From the NCBI RefSeq assembly GCF_000019965.1, contig NC_010571.1, positions 2,241,001 through 2,305,000 of the forward strand: DNA of 64,000 bases. The letters run 5' to 3'. The notes below the pieces were generated by a model. It did not search any database, had not been told where the DNA came from, and was given only the letters and a program-made list of their open reading frames with translations. This stretch comes from Opitutus terrae PB90-1. GTDB taxonomy: Bacteria > Verrucomicrobiota > Verrucomicrobiia > Opitutales > Opitutaceae. Shown piece by piece: positions 9,058-18,617 of this stretch. The position numbers and the translations under genes are program-made. Every line of letters begins with the position of its first letter. Within the stretch, counting starts at the first letter, position 1.

Positions 9058-9164
9058 GGTCACGGGAACGGCGGACTTATTTCGTTACCAAAACGGCTCG
9101 CGGGAGTCTATTGGGCCAACCGGTCTGTAGCTGCCCGGGCGCAGGCCGGCCGCCCGACCCTACC
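9053..9164. repeat. Short inverted repeat bracketing the 3' flank of the M13 gene
   Basis: GGTAGGGTC (9053-9061) includes the TAG stop of the M13 gene and is perfectly complementary to GACCCTACC (9156-9164). The inner region is GC-rich with a GGCCGGCC core near 9144. There is no poly-T, so it is a poor classical terminator. It may be a repetitive extragenic palindrome or a 3' mRNA structure. Confidence 0.5.
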
Positions 9165-9232
9165 GCTGACTTGAACCGATCGCACACACCTCGATCCGGA
9201 CCGACGCCTGTTGGTCTGCCGTTTCCCTTGAG

Positions 9233-12200
9233 ATGCCCGCTGTTTACGACGTCGAGCCCCGTCATTCACATGCTCTGACCGGCATTTTCGAAGGCAGGCT
9301 GAACCTCTCCGGCCCGGTGCGTTATGCCACCGCGGTGCTGGCGGTGGCGGCTGGCTGGCTGGTGCGCGCGGGGTTGATGCAAGCGTGGGGCGACCGACTG
9401 CCTTATCTGACGCTCTACCCGGCGGTGATGATCGCGGCGATTCTGGGCGGGTTCGGACCAGGCGTACTGGCGACGGCCCTGTCGGTGCTCGTGGTCGCAA
9501 TTTCCTGGACGCGATCGGGCAACGTTTTCTACGGCGACCGGCTCGACTGGGTTGGCATGGCCGCGTTTGCGGGTTGCTGCCTGGGGATCGCGGGCCTTGC
9601 GGCGCTGCTGCACCGCTCGCGACGGCGGAGAGACGCGCAGCACCGGGCGCTGGAAACCGCGCACGCGCAGCTCGAGGAGCTGGAACGGCAGCACGCCCGC
9701 GCCGAGGCCCGGCTTCGGGAAAGCGAGGAGCGGTTCCGACTGACGGCTGCGAGCGACGGGATCACCCTTTACGAGCAGGATGCGAACCTGCGCTACGTCT
9801 GGCTCTACCCGCAGCACGCGGAGCATGGCGCCGCGCTCGGCCGAACCGATGGTGAACTGCTTCCGAACGCCGAGGGCGAACGGCTGATGCAACGCAAGCA
9901 GGAGGTGCTCACCCAAGGCACGTCGTGCCGCGTGGAGGTTCGCGCCCAGCTGCCCGCCGGCACGAAATACTACGACACCTTCATCGCGCCGCGCCGCGAC
10001 GCGAGCGGCCGCATCGTCGGCGTGGCCGGCACCGCGCTCGACGTCACCGACCGGCGCCAACGCGAACAGAGCCGGCAACTGCTCGCGGCGATCGTGGAGT
10101 CTTCCGAAGACGCGATCATCGCGCTCGACCTCGAGGGGACCATCACCAGTTGGAATCAGGGCTCCACGCGGCTCTTCGGCTACACCGCGGCCGAAACCAT
10201 CGGTCATTCGGTCACGATGCTGATCCCCCGGGAACGCTTTCACGAGGAACCGCAGATCCTCGAACGCATTCGGGCCGGAGAGCGGATTGAGCACTACGAA
10301 ACGCGACGGCGCCGGAAAGACGGGACCGAGCTGGAGATCTCGCTCTCGGTCTCGCCCCTGCGCGACGATCGCGGCGAGATCGTGGGTGCCTCCAAGATCG
10401 CGCGCGACGTCACGCTGCGCAACCGCACCGAACGCAACCGCCGGTTCATCGCGATGCTCAATGAGCGGCTCGCATCGTCGGATCAACCGGACGAGATCGT
10501 CCAAACCGCGAGCCGGCTGGTGGCCCAGTTCCTCGGTGCGCAGGACTGCTGTTTTTCCGAGTGGCATGACGAGACCGGTGCGGCGCTGGTGCATTACGAG
10601 TGGGGGGAGCCCGGCCGGCCGGCCGGCACGGGCGTTCACCGGCTGTGCGAGTTCGCCCCGGCGGAGTGGCGCCGTCAGTTTCCGCACGAATTCCGCATCG
10701 CCGACATCACGCGCGAAGCGCCCGACGCAGCGCTGGTCGGGAAGTGTCAGGCAGCGGGCGTGGGCTCGTTTGCCACCGCCGGTGTGACGCGGAAAGCACC
10801 GTGGATCGCCTCGATCATCGTGGCCAGCCAGCAGCCGCGGACGTGGCGCGACGACGAGATGCGGTTGTTGAAGGCAGTGGTCGCGCGCGTATGGCCGCTG
10901 GTCGAGCGGGCGCGCAGCGAGACCGCGCTGCGCACGAGCGAGGAGCAACTCCGGCTCATCACCGACCACGCCCCCGTGTCGCTGGCGCAGGTCGACCGCG
11001 AGCGCCGGCTGAAATTCGTCAATCAAACCTACGCGCGGCGCTTCGGCCGCGAGCCCCACGACCTGATCGGCCAGCCGCTGAAGGAAGTGGTGGGCGCGAC
11101 GGCCTACGCGCGGATCCAACCGCATCTAGACGGCGCCTTCGCGGGCCGGCACGTGGAATTCGAAACTGAAATCGCCCTGCCCGTCGGCGGGACGCGCTGG
11201 GTACATGCGGTGCACACGCCGGAAACCGCGCCCGACGGCACGGTGATCGGCGTGATCGTGCTGATCACCGACATCACCGCGCGCAAGGAGGCCGAGCGCC
11301 AGGTGGCGCTCGCGCGCGACCAGGCGCTCGCGGCGGCCCGGGCCAAGGATGATTTTCTCGCGGCGTTGTCGCACGAGCTCCGCACGCCCTTGAACCCGGT
11401 GCTGCTGATCGCCAGCGACGCGGCGGAAAACCCGGCGCTTGCCGCCGAGGTGCGACGCGATTTCGCGACGATCCGCAAAAACGTGGAGCTCGAGGCACGA
11501 TTGATCGACGACCTGCTCGATGTGACGCGCATCACGCACGGCAAGCTGCCGCTCGACCTGCGGCCGGTGAGTGCCGAACAGATTCTGCAGGACGCCTTGT
11601 CGGTCATCCGTCCCGACGCCGAGCAAAAGCGGATCACCCTGGTCACGGAGCTCACGGCGCACCGGACGACCGTGCGCGGCGACGCCGTCCGGCTGCAGCA
11701 GGTGTTTTGGAACGTGCTCAAGAATGCCGTGAAATTCACTCCCGCAGGCGGGCGCATCACCGTCACGTCCGCGAACCTCCGCGGCGGCGACACCCTGCGC
11801 GTGGCCGTGCGCGATAATGGCATCGGCATGACACCGGCGGAGATCGCCCGCGTGTTCGACGCGTTTACCCAAGGCGACCATGCTGTCGGCAGCAACTCGC
11901 ACCGGTTCGGCGGGCTGGGCTTGGGGTTGACGATTTCGCGGCTGCTGGTCGAACAACACCACGGCGACATTCGCGCGGAAAGTGCCGGCCCGGGGCAGGG
12001 GGCCACCTTCACCATCGAGCTGCCGGTCACGACGCAACCCATCGCCACGGTCGGCTCGACCACGGGTGACGACGGGCTGCGCGCGATCCACCTCGATGGC
12101 CGGGCGGGGCGGAGGCGCGGTCGCGTGTTGCTGGTGGAAGACCATGCGCCGACGCGTGACGCGCTCGCGAGTCTGCTCCGACGGCGGAACTACGAGGTGC

Positions 12201-12490
12201 TCACGGCGGCGACGATCGGCGAGGCGCGCGCGCATCTGGCAGCGGGCGGAATCGGCTTGCTCGTGTCGGACATTGGGCTGCCCGATGGCGACGGCTGCGA
12301 TCTGATGGCCGAACTCCGCGGCCGCGCCGAGTTGCGGGGAATCGCGCTCACGGGCTATGGCATGGATGCCGACATCGCACGCAGCACCAAGGCGGGCTTC
12401 TTCGCGCACCTGACGAAGCCGATTCGCGTGCAGGCCTTGGACGCCGTGCTCGCCGCGATCGATTCACCCGCGGCGGATTTCGCCCGCTAG
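9233..12490 (+). CDS. Membrane hybrid histidine kinase with three PAS, GAF and receiver domains
   Basis: 1085 residues. Order: a DUF4118/KdpD-like membrane region (about 25-120, with [19 protein letters not shown]), a coiled-coil linker (125-165), PAS domains at about 165-275 and 282-395, a GAF-like domain (405-555), a third PAS (565-690), HisKA with H714 in [12 protein letters not shown], HATPase (about 805-925, with RDNGIGM and [13 protein letters not shown]), and a C-terminal receiver (965-1080) with phospho-acceptor D1013 in [10 protein letters not shown]. It autophosphorylates and passes phosphate to its own receiver; the signal and output are unknown because no cognate regulator is adjacent. 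The stop TAG is the first CTAG of a structured repeat. Confidence 0.93.
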   Translation: MPAVYDVEPRHSHALTGIFEGRLNLSGPVRYATAVLAVAAGWLVRAGLMQAWGDRLPYLTLYPAVMIAAILGGFGPGVLATALSVLVVAISWTRSGNVFYGDRLDWVGMAAFAGCCLGIAGLAALLHRSRRRRDAQHRALETAHAQLEELERQHARAEARLRESEERFRLTAASDGITLYEQDANLRYVWLYPQHAEHGAALGRTDGELLPNAEGERLMQRKQEVLTQGTSCRVEVRAQLPAGTKYYDTFIAPRRDASGRIVGVAGTALDVTDRRQREQSRQLLAAIVESSEDAIIALDLEGTITSWNQGSTRLFGYTAAETIGHSVTMLIPRERFHEEPQILERIRAGERIEHYETRRRRKDGTELEISLSVSPLRDDRGEIVGASKIARDVTLRNRTERNRRFIAMLNERLASSDQPDEIVQTASRLVAQFLGAQDCCFSEWHDETGAALVHYEWGEPGRPAGTGVHRLCEFAPAEWRRQFPHEFRIADITREAPDAALVGKCQAAGVGSFATAGVTRKAPWIASIIVASQQPRTWRDDEMRLLKAVVARVWPLVERARSETALRTSEEQLRLITDHAPVSLAQVDRERRLKFVNQTYARRFGREPHDLIGQPLKEVVGATAYARIQPHLDGAFAGRHVEFETEIALPVGGTRWVHAVHTPETAPDGTVIGVIVLITDITARKEAERQVALARDQALAAARAKDDFLAALSHELRTPLNPVLLIASDAAENPALAAEVRRDFATIRKNVELEARLIDDLLDVTRITHGKLPLDLRPVSAEQILQDALSVIRPDAEQKRITLVTELTAHRTTVRGDAVRLQQVFWNVLKNAVKFTPAGGRITVTSANLRGGDTLRVAVRDNGIGMTPAEIARVFDAFTQGDHAVGSNSHRFGGLGLGLTISRLLVEQHHGDIRAESAGPGQGATFTIELPVTTQPIATVGSTTGDDGLRAIHLDGRAGRRRGRVLLVEDHAPTRDALASLLRRRNYEVLTAATIGEARAHLAAGGIGLLVSDIGLPDGDGCDLMAELRGRAELRGIALTGYGMDADIARSTKAGFFAHLTKPIRVQALDAVLAAIDSPAADFAR

Positions 12491-12622
12491 CCCGGATATT
12501 TCATGAAATATCCGCCCTCTGGGCCGACTCTGTCGGGGCTGGCCGCGACAAGGTCGCTTCGCCGCGGGCGGACGGAAATTTCAGACCGAGCTTCACTCCT
12601 GTTCATGAAATTTCCGGGTTAG
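12487..12622. repeat. CTAG-bounded structured intergenic repeat, copy 1
   Basis: 136 bp. The ends are imperfect inverted repeats (CTAGCCCGGATATTTCATGA and the complement of TCATGAAATTTCCGGGTTAG). Inside are consecutive short hairpins: CCGAC-TCT-GTCGG, GCGAC-AAG-GTCGC and a CGCC-GCG-GGCG stem. The left CTAG holds the stop codon of the hybrid kinase. It sits between convergent genes. Copies 2 (18618-18762) and 3 (39313-39457) share the same plan. Confidence 0.88.
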
Positions 12623-12628
12623 CCGGGC

Positions 12629-13465
12629 TCAGCGGCCCGAACTGCGGCGGCGCAACGCCTCGCGACCCTGATCGAGCTTGATCCGCTCCTGCGCGGTCAG
12701 GCTGTCGAGTCCGGACCGGGCGATCTTGTCGAGCAGCGCATCGAGCTCGGCCATGGCAGGGTCGGACGAACTGCGGGGATTGCTGCCGCGGCGATCGCCC
12801 CCGGGCAGCACGCGCAATTTCGGCCGGCGCGTGGGCCAGCGTAGCTTCGGCAGCGAGAACCGCCCCTGCTCATGACGAACGAACGCGTAGGAGAACCCCA
12901 CGGTCGCCCAGAGCGCGAGGAGCGAGTTCACGTCATTCCGGCTGAATCCGATCAGCGTGTAGATGCCGACGAGCACGAACGCGATGTGCTTGGCCTGGAG
13001 GTTGAAAAACACCGGCACGCTCGGATGGAGCGTGGCGAACGCGAGGAACAACCCGAACGCGCCCGATTCGCCCGAGAGCGACACGGGCCGCCACAGGCCG
13101 ATCGCGGTGAACAGCAGCGGCAGGAACAGGTAGAGGCCGACGTAAAACTCGAGAAACACCTTTCGGCCGAAGAACCGCTCCACCTCGCGGCCGAACCAGA
13201 TGATCATCGCCATCTCGATCACGAACCAGAGGCTCGGCGGATTGTAGAAACCGTAGCTGAAGATCCGCCAAGCCTCGCCGGCGAGCACGCGTTCGCTGCT
13301 GAACGGCAAGAGACCGAGTACGCCGTAGGCGCCGGACCACATCAAAATGGCCGTGATCAGCATCGCGCCCGCCCAGATGAGCACGAGCACGTGCGCCGCA
13401 TAGATCGCGTGACCGCGCCACCACGTGAGCGGCTGGTGTTCCTGGGAGTAGCCGTATTCGTCCAT
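12629..13465 (-). CDS. Rhomboid-like membrane protein, probably not a classical active protease
   Basis: 278 residues from ATG at 13465 (MDEYGYSQEHQP). It has six or so membrane helices with a rhomboid layout: a WFGREVERFFG element after the second helix, then GESGAFG matching the catalytic GxSG of rhomboids. The expected catalytic His in the sixth helix (usually an AHxxG pattern) is not evident: the region reads NSLLALWATVGFSYAF. The C-terminus (DALLDKIARSGLDSLTAQER) matches the short DUF6576-type tail found on many bacterial rhomboid-family proteins. It may be a pseudoprotease or membrane chaperone. It is convergent with the kinase gene across repeat copy 1. Confidence 0.8.
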   Translation of the reverse strand: MDEYGYSQEHQPLTWWRGHAIYAAHVLVLIWAGAMLITAILMWSGAYGVLGLLPFSSERVLAGEAWRIFSYGFYNPPSLWFVIEMAMIIWFGREVERFFGRKVFLEFYVGLYLFLPLLFTAIGLWRPVSLSGESGAFGLFLAFATLHPSVPVFFNLQAKHIAFVLVGIYTLIGFSRNDVNSLLALWATVGFSYAFVRHEQGRFSLPKLRWPTRRPKLRVLPGGDRRGSNPRSSSDPAMAELDALLDKIARSGLDSLTAQERIKLDQGREALRRRSSGR

Positions 13466-13801
13466 GGCTGCTGGTCGGACAGCGTGAGCGCAGGGTTGCT
13501 CCGCGGCAAGTGTCGTGAGCTGCACGCTTCAAAGCAGGGCGCGCCTCCTCTGGCACGGCGTCTCGCCCGTGAGTTGGTTTGGAAACTGAGCTGCGCTTCT
13601 CGGGAATCCGGCCGGCTGGCCCCGGCTCTATTGAGGATTCCGGGAAGAAGTGACGGCGGCCCGGTCGGGCGGGGATTCCGCTCCGCGCCGCGAACACCTC
13701 GCCGCGAAACGGATGAACCGTTGCGGGCGGGATCGGTCTATGGCCCGATACGGACCCGGGCAAATCCCGGTGTGCGCCGCTCCTCAACCCCAACATTCAT
13801 C
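13466..13801. other. Intergenic region between divergent rhomboid-like and lipoprotein genes
   Basis: 336 bp with no supported gene. It must hold the promoters of both divergent genes, but no clear -35/-10 pair stands out. A 15-bp sequence GGCGTCTCGCCCGTG (13557-13571) recurs exactly at 14310-14324, on the other side of the lipoprotein gene. Confidence 0.5.
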
Positions 13802-14293
13802 ATGACCCTCCAGACATTCTTCCCCCGGATTGCCGCTGCGACATTCGTCGCGAGCGCGCTACTGTTCTTAGCCAGTGCGTGTTCAAAACAGGATCGCGAC
13901 ACCGCAGGCGCGAAAGCCCGGGACGCGTATGACCGCGCGAGCGAGGCGACGAAGGACGCCTACGCCGACACCAAAGCCGCGATGGGCAAGGCTTGGGACG
14001 AGATGAAGGCCTACACGTTCGAGCAACGGGAGCGGTTCGCCGCGAGCGCCAAGGCGATGGAATCGAATATGGAAGTGCAGGCCAGCCGGCTGCGGGCCGA
14101 GCAGGCCGAAGCGGAGGCGAGTGCCAGCCGACAGGCCGCGATGGCTGAACTGAAAAACGCGCAGGCCGACTACAAGCAGAAGGTCGCGGCACTCGGCGAT
14201 GCCACCGCCGCCACCTGGGAGAGCGCGAAACAAAACGTGATCGTCGCGTGGAACCGCATGGAGGCGGCCTACCACAACGCGCGCGCGAAATAG
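13802..14293 (+). CDS. Small helical outer-envelope lipoprotein
   Basis: 163 residues. The N-terminal export signal ends in a clear lipobox (LFLASAC), so the protein should be lipid-anchored through that Cys. The mature part is almost entirely charged, Ala-rich helix with predicted coiled-coil character (AKARDAYDRASEATKDAY, RAEQAEAEASASRQAAM). This resembles Lpp-like or stress-related helical envelope proteins, but I cannot assign a family. The frame is open far upstream, but only the ATG at 13802 gives a proper signal peptide. It is flanked by two copies of a 15-bp sequence. Confidence 0.75.
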   Translation: MTLQTFFPRIAAATFVASALLFLASACSKQDRDTAGAKARDAYDRASEATKDAYADTKAAMGKAWDEMKAYTFEQRERFAASAKAMESNMEVQASRLRAEQAEAEASASRQAAMAELKNAQADYKQKVAALGDATAATWESAKQNVIVAWNRMEAAYHNARAK

Positions 14294-14402
14294 CACGCAG
14301 GGTGGCGCCGGCGTCTCGCCCGTGGGCCGTGGCATTCGCTTAGCGGCTCGACGAACTCGGCACTCAAATCGCGACCGGGCTGGCGAAACGCAGCACGCAG
14401 TC

Positions 14403-14421
14403 CACGGGCAAGATGCCCGTG
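14403..14421 (-). repeat. Hairpin 3' of the first ADOP permease gene
   Basis: Perfect 8-bp stem CACGGGCA / TGCCCGTG with a 3-nt loop, 22 bp beyond the stop of the minus-strand permease gene. No T-run follows on the gene strand, so it is likely a repetitive extragenic palindrome or 3' stabiliser, not an intrinsic terminator. A related hairpin with a GGGCA/TGCCC stem is at 43868-43894. Confidence 0.55.
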
Positions 14422-14443
14422 CCACACCTGCGGCCCGGACACT

Positions 14444-16873
14444 TTACTGCGCGCGGAGCGCCACCATCGGGTCGACTTTCGTCGCGCGCCGGGCCGGCAG
14501 CACGCAGGCGAGAAGCGCGATGGCTGCGAGCACGAGCGGCGCCAATGAGAGTGCGAGCGGGTCCGCCGGACTGACGCCGAATAGCAGCTGTCCGACCACG
14601 CGGCTGAGCGCGAGATAGCCAGCAAGGCCGGCGGCCACCCCAACTGCCACCAGTACCGTGCCCTGCCGCAGCACGAGCCACGCGATGCCGCGCGGCGTGG
14701 CGCCGAGGGCGAGCCGAATGCCAAACTCCGTGGTGCGCTGCACCACGGCGAAGGCCAGCACGCCATAAACGCCGAGCGCAGCAAGCAGGAGGGCCACCCC
14801 GCTGAACAGTGACAGCAGTGCCATCGGTGCGCGCCTCGCCAGCAGTGCCTCGTCCACCCGCGAGGTGAGTGTCTTCACGTCATAGAGCGGCTGGGCCGGG
14901 TCCACGGTCGCCATTGCGGCGCGGATCGGTGCGACCAGCGACTCGGCCGCCACCGTGGTTTTCACGACGACCGTCGCATATTCGTCGGGCAGCTGGGCGA
15001 ACGGATAATAGAGCGTTTCCTTCGAGACGGGATTTTCCAGCGACTGGTTTTTCGCCGCCGCGACGACGCCAATCACCGTGCAACGCACGGGTTCCGGCCC
15101 GCCGCCGCGAATGATCACGCGATCGATCGGATCCTCGCCCGGCCAGTAGCGGTCGGCCATGACGCGATCGACGATGACGACCGGATTCGCTCGCGCGTCA
15201 TCCTGCGCCGTGAACGTTCGCCCGCGGAGCAGCGGGATTTGCAGCGCGGCGAAGTAGTCGGGCGTCACGCTGATCCGGAATCCGTGCGGCTTCGGCTGGC
15301 CGGCGGGCGGCGTGTAGCCGTCGATGTCGTAGGAGCTCTGCGAAAAACTGCCGCCGAACGGCAGGCTGCTGGTGATCGCGGCGCGCGTCACCCCGGGCAG
15401 CGGGCGCACCTGCTCCAGCAGCCGCTCGCAAGCAGCGGTGCGGTGCGAGGGATCCTCGTAAGCGGGGCCGGCGAGAGTGAGCTTCGCGCTGAGCACGTTT
15501 TCCGCGACGAACCCGGGATTCTGCGCTTCGAGCCGCTGCACGCTCTTGATCAGCAGGCTGGCGGTGGCGAGCAGCATGACGGCGAGGGCGATTTCGCCCA
15601 CGACGAGGGTGGCGCGAAGTCGCTGCGTGCGACGGCCGCCACTCGCGCGCTCGCCGCTTTCCTTCAAGGCGCCGGCGGCTTCACCGCGTGAGGCGGACCA
15701 CGCCGGCATCGCGCCAAACGCCAGCCCAGTGGCCAGCGCGCACGCCAGGGTGAACCCGAAGATCGTGAGGTCGAGTTGCACGCCGTAAGCGCGCGGCAGG
15801 AGCGTCAGCCCAAATGCGCTGAGCCCGCGGATGCCGCCCAGCGCCACGAGCAATCCCAGGGCACCGCCGACAAGGAAAAGCACGAGGCTTTCGGACAACA
15901 ATAGCCGCACCAGCCGGCTGCGGGCGGCGCCGAGCGCGGCCCGGATCGCGAGCTCCCGTTCCCTCGCCAGTGCACGCGCGAGCAGCAGGCTCGCGACGTT
16001 CGCGCAGCCGATCAGCAGCGCGGCGGCGACCCCGGCCTGTACCAGCCACAACATGCTGCGAACGTCCCGCACATTGCGCGCGAGAAAGCCGGTCACGCGG
16101 CCGCCGAATCCACTGGTTTCCCAGAACTGCCGGGAGTCCGGCAGCCGCTCCGCGTTGCGCCGCTGGAGGGCATCGAGCTCGCGCTGAATGGCGGCGAGGT
16201 CCGTGTCCGGCCGAAGTCGCGCAATCATCGTCGAGAACTCGTGACCGCGCTCCTGATCCGAGCGCTGTTCCGGGGTGAACGCGAACGGCACCCAGAGCTG
16301 GATCCGCGGCGCCGGAAAGTAAAAGTCGCGCGGCATCACGCCCACGACGGTGTAAGGTTCGCCGTTCAACCGCAGGGTGTGCCCGACGATGCCGGGGTCG
16401 CCGGCAAACCGCGTTTGCCAGCACGCGTGGCTGAGCACGACGACCCGGTCGCGCCCCGGTTGCGCTTCCTCATCCGTGAACACACGGCCCAAGGCGGCGC
16501 CGCTCTGCAACGTGGAGAACAGCGACGGACTCGCGCGCACGGCCGACACCCGCTCGGCTGTGCCGGAATCCGCCAGATTGAAGCTCGCGTAGTGGTAAAT
16601 CGCGCTGTCGGCGAAGCCGCGCACGGCTTCGTGCCGGTCGAGGTAGTCCGGGATCGAAACGCCCGCGTCCGGCAGCCCCATCAGCGGGTAGGTATTGTAG
16701 ACGTAGACGAGCCGGTCGGAATCGCGCCACGGATAGGGCTTCAGCAGCACCGCGTGGACGACGGAGAAGATCGCGCTGTTGGCCCCGATGCAGAGCGCGA
16801 GCGTCAGGAGGGTGATGGCAGTGAAGCCAGGGGCTTTGGCGAGCTGGCGCAGCGCGTGACGGAAATCATTCAT
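14444..16873 (-). CDS. ADOP-type FtsX/MacB permease (a)
   Basis: 809 residues from MNDFRHALRQLAKAPGF. This is the acidobacterial duplicated orphan permease layout: an N-terminal helix (TAITLLTLALCIGANSAIFS), a MacB-type periplasmic core, three FtsX helices, a second periplasmic core and three further helices ending in the family tail PARRATKVDPMVALRAQ. FtsX/MacB proteins normally need a separate ABC ATPase; none is adjacent, hence orphan. The substrate is unknown; export or mechanotransmission across the envelope is the general role. The frame continues 116 codons upstream into non-conserved sequence, so the Met at 16873 is chosen. A hairpin follows the stop. Confidence 0.9.
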   Translation of the reverse strand: MNDFRHALRQLAKAPGFTAITLLTLALCIGANSAIFSVVHAVLLKPYPWRDSDRLVYVYNTYPLMGLPDAGVSIPDYLDRHEAVRGFADSAIYHYASFNLADSGTAERVSAVRASPSLFSTLQSGAALGRVFTDEEAQPGRDRVVVLSHACWQTRFAGDPGIVGHTLRLNGEPYTVVGVMPRDFYFPAPRIQLWVPFAFTPEQRSDQERGHEFSTMIARLRPDTDLAAIQRELDALQRRNAERLPDSRQFWETSGFGGRVTGFLARNVRDVRSMLWLVQAGVAAALLIGCANVASLLLARALARERELAIRAALGAARSRLVRLLLSESLVLFLVGGALGLLVALGGIRGLSAFGLTLLPRAYGVQLDLTIFGFTLACALATGLAFGAMPAWSASRGEAAGALKESGERASGGRRTQRLRATLVVGEIALAVMLLATASLLIKSVQRLEAQNPGFVAENVLSAKLTLAGPAYEDPSHRTAACERLLEQVRPLPGVTRAAITSSLPFGGSFSQSSYDIDGYTPPAGQPKPHGFRISVTPDYFAALQIPLLRGRTFTAQDDARANPVVIVDRVMADRYWPGEDPIDRVIIRGGGPEPVRCTVIGVVAAAKNQSLENPVSKETLYYPFAQLPDEYATVVVKTTVAAESLVAPIRAAMATVDPAQPLYDVKTLTSRVDEALLARRAPMALLSLFSGVALLLAALGVYGVLAFAVVQRTTEFGIRLALGATPRGIAWLVLRQGTVLVAVGVAAGLAGYLALSRVVGQLLFGVSPADPLALSLAPLVLAAIALLACVLPARRATKVDPMVALRAQ

Positions 16874-17230
16874 GGCAGGAAATCCCGGCCGACGGCGCCG
16901 GCGGGAGGAGGGTGCGACGCTACAAACCCGGCGGCAGCCGAATAGTTTCAAGCTCCTTCCGTCATCGCGGCTCACTGGCCGCCACCATGGAAACAAGCAA
17001 CTCGGCGTCCTGCTGAGGGCGTGATCGGGGGAAAACGCCGGGCGAAAGGTTGAACTCGGTCGGCGCGGGGCGCAGAGCGGAGACGCGGGATTCCGCCGAC
17101 CGGTTCGTGTGAGTTGATGATCAGCGGAAGGCCGCGATCTCAACGCCGAGGCGAACGCGTGTCCCACGGGCGGCGACCTATCGTACCGGGACCCGAGCAC
17201 CTCGGGATCGAATAACCGCAAGGTCCAACC
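16874..17230. other. Intergenic region between divergent permease and PEP-CTERM genes
   Basis: 357 bp with no supported gene. It holds the promoter regions of two divergent genes. The only clear structure is a perfect hairpin CCCGAG-CAC-CTCGGG at 17192-17206, about 25 bp before the PEP-CTERM gene start, which could be an operator or a leader structure. Confidence 0.5.
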
Positions 17231-18442
17231 ATGAAAACAAGAAGCTTGATGGGTTTGATCGTGGTGATGCTCTCAGTGACGACGCCCGGGGCAGAGGCTG
17301 TCACCATTTCGTCGGAGGAGGGGCTGCAGTTCTCCCAACTCGACCTGACGTTTACCGGGGCAGCGCAGTCGAACTCGAGCTATGGTCTGGCGGCGGTGGA
17401 TATCGCCGCTCTCACCACGGCCACGGGCCTCAGCTCCGGCTATCTCAACATCAGCAGCGCTTCGGGCTGGGTGGTGCGAAACATGCCGGTGGAAAGCAAC
17501 AGTGGGCTCACGGGCCTCTCCACGATGTTTGATCTGGGCAACGCCCCGGGCACGCGCGTCGCAAACCTCGAGTTGCACGCGGACCTTTCGGCGACACCGC
17601 TCGCCAGCTTCAGCGGTGGATCGAATACCACGTTCGCGCTCACTTCCCTGACTTACAATGCGCAGGGCATCGGCGCTCCACGGGCCACGGCGCCGGGGTA
17701 TCGCGTCGATACGAGTGACGTGGCTCCGGCTCCCGGAGGCCAGACGATCAGCCGTTGGCAGAGCGGACATCCCTCCGTCGATCAGGATACGAATCAGTGT
17801 GCGCCGGCCTCGGTGGCCAACAGTCTCCAGTGGCTGGAGGACACGCAGGGGCTCCCCGTGCCATACGACAACGTGCCCGGAATCCGGGACAATTCGCTGG
17901 TGGGAAAACTCGACCAAGCGATGAATCGCCCGGCACACAATCCCGTCGCGTCAGCCGATGCGATGTTCGCTGGGAAGAAGGGCTTCCTCGATGATCCCGC
18001 CAACGAATTGGTCGGCAAATTGATCATCAAGCGTTGGGACGGCACGCTCGACTGGATCATCAACGAGGTCGATGACGACGAGAACGTCGAGCTCGTGATC
18101 TATTGGGACGCCGGCGGAGGGCACGCGGTGGACCTGGTCGGCGCAGGCAAGGTGGGCGGCATACCTTGGGTGGCGTGGACCCACGATGCCTTTCAAAGCG
18201 ACACACCCAACGGTGTGGGGACGCATTGGTTCGACGGCGGCGTTGGCTGGTCTCCCGTGATCGATGGAGAAATTGTGGCCTTCATCGGCGGCGAATTTTT
18301 GCGCGGGAGAATCGGTGATGCCATGTCGGAGTCGATGCGGCCGGTGCCGGAGCCGGCGACTTGGGCGGGCGGAGTGCTTGGCTGCGTGGTCTGCGGGTGG
18401 AGCGTATGGTCTCGCGTCCGCCAGCGTCGCGGCCGGCGCTGA
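17231..18442 (+). CDS. PEP-CTERM-sorted papain-like (C39-type) cysteine peptidase candidate
   Basis: 403 residues. A Sec signal (1-23) is followed by a beta-rich N-terminal half, then a papain-like fold. C190 lies in NQCAPASVANSLQWL, H298 in GGGHAVDLVGAG and D319 in WTHDAF, in the order and spacing of C39-like catalytic residues. The C-terminus is a textbook PEP-CTERM sorting tag: VPEPATWAGG, a hydrophobic helix and an Arg-rich end (RVRQRRGRR). Such tags are processed by exosortase, which is not encoded in this window. Proteolysis is inferred from the motif only. A CAAGG sequence before the ATG may be the ribosome binding site. Confidence 0.85.
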   Translation: MKTRSLMGLIVVMLSVTTPGAEAVTISSEEGLQFSQLDLTFTGAAQSNSSYGLAAVDIAALTTATGLSSGYLNISSASGWVVRNMPVESNSGLTGLSTMFDLGNAPGTRVANLELHADLSATPLASFSGGSNTTFALTSLTYNAQGIGAPRATAPGYRVDTSDVAPAPGGQTISRWQSGHPSVDQDTNQCAPASVANSLQWLEDTQGLPVPYDNVPGIRDNSLVGKLDQAMNRPAHNPVASADAMFAGKKGFLDDPANELVGKLIIKRWDGTLDWIINEVDDDENVELVIYWDAGGGHAVDLVGAGKVGGIPWVAWTHDAFQSDTPNGVGTHWFDGGVGWSPVIDGEIVAFIGGEFLRGRIGDAMSESMRPVPEPATWAGGVLGCVVCGWSVWSRVRQRRGRR

Positions 18443-18617
18443 ACCGTAGGCGATTCTCAGGTACGGACCGCTCGCCGGGCAATGAAGGCTCGTGACGCGT
18501 GATAAGCGCCGCTCGCGTGCAGGCAACGCGAGCGGCTGGGGAGCGCCGAGTCCTGCCTCGATGCTCGTTGACCTTGCCGGCCCGGCCCGCGGTCGGACCT
18601 TGCCTTTTTCAACGCTG

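Noticed and set aside
12487-12622. The CTAG-bounded repeats as insertion-sequence copies
   Set aside because: They are only 136-145 bp, hold no transposase frame and show no clear target-site duplication. They were kept as a repeat family only.
13876-14293. Reading the lipoprotein as the end of a 473-codon frame starting at 12872
   Set aside because: The upstream part is antisense to the rhomboid-like gene and has no protein character; a lipoprotein signal begins at 13802.
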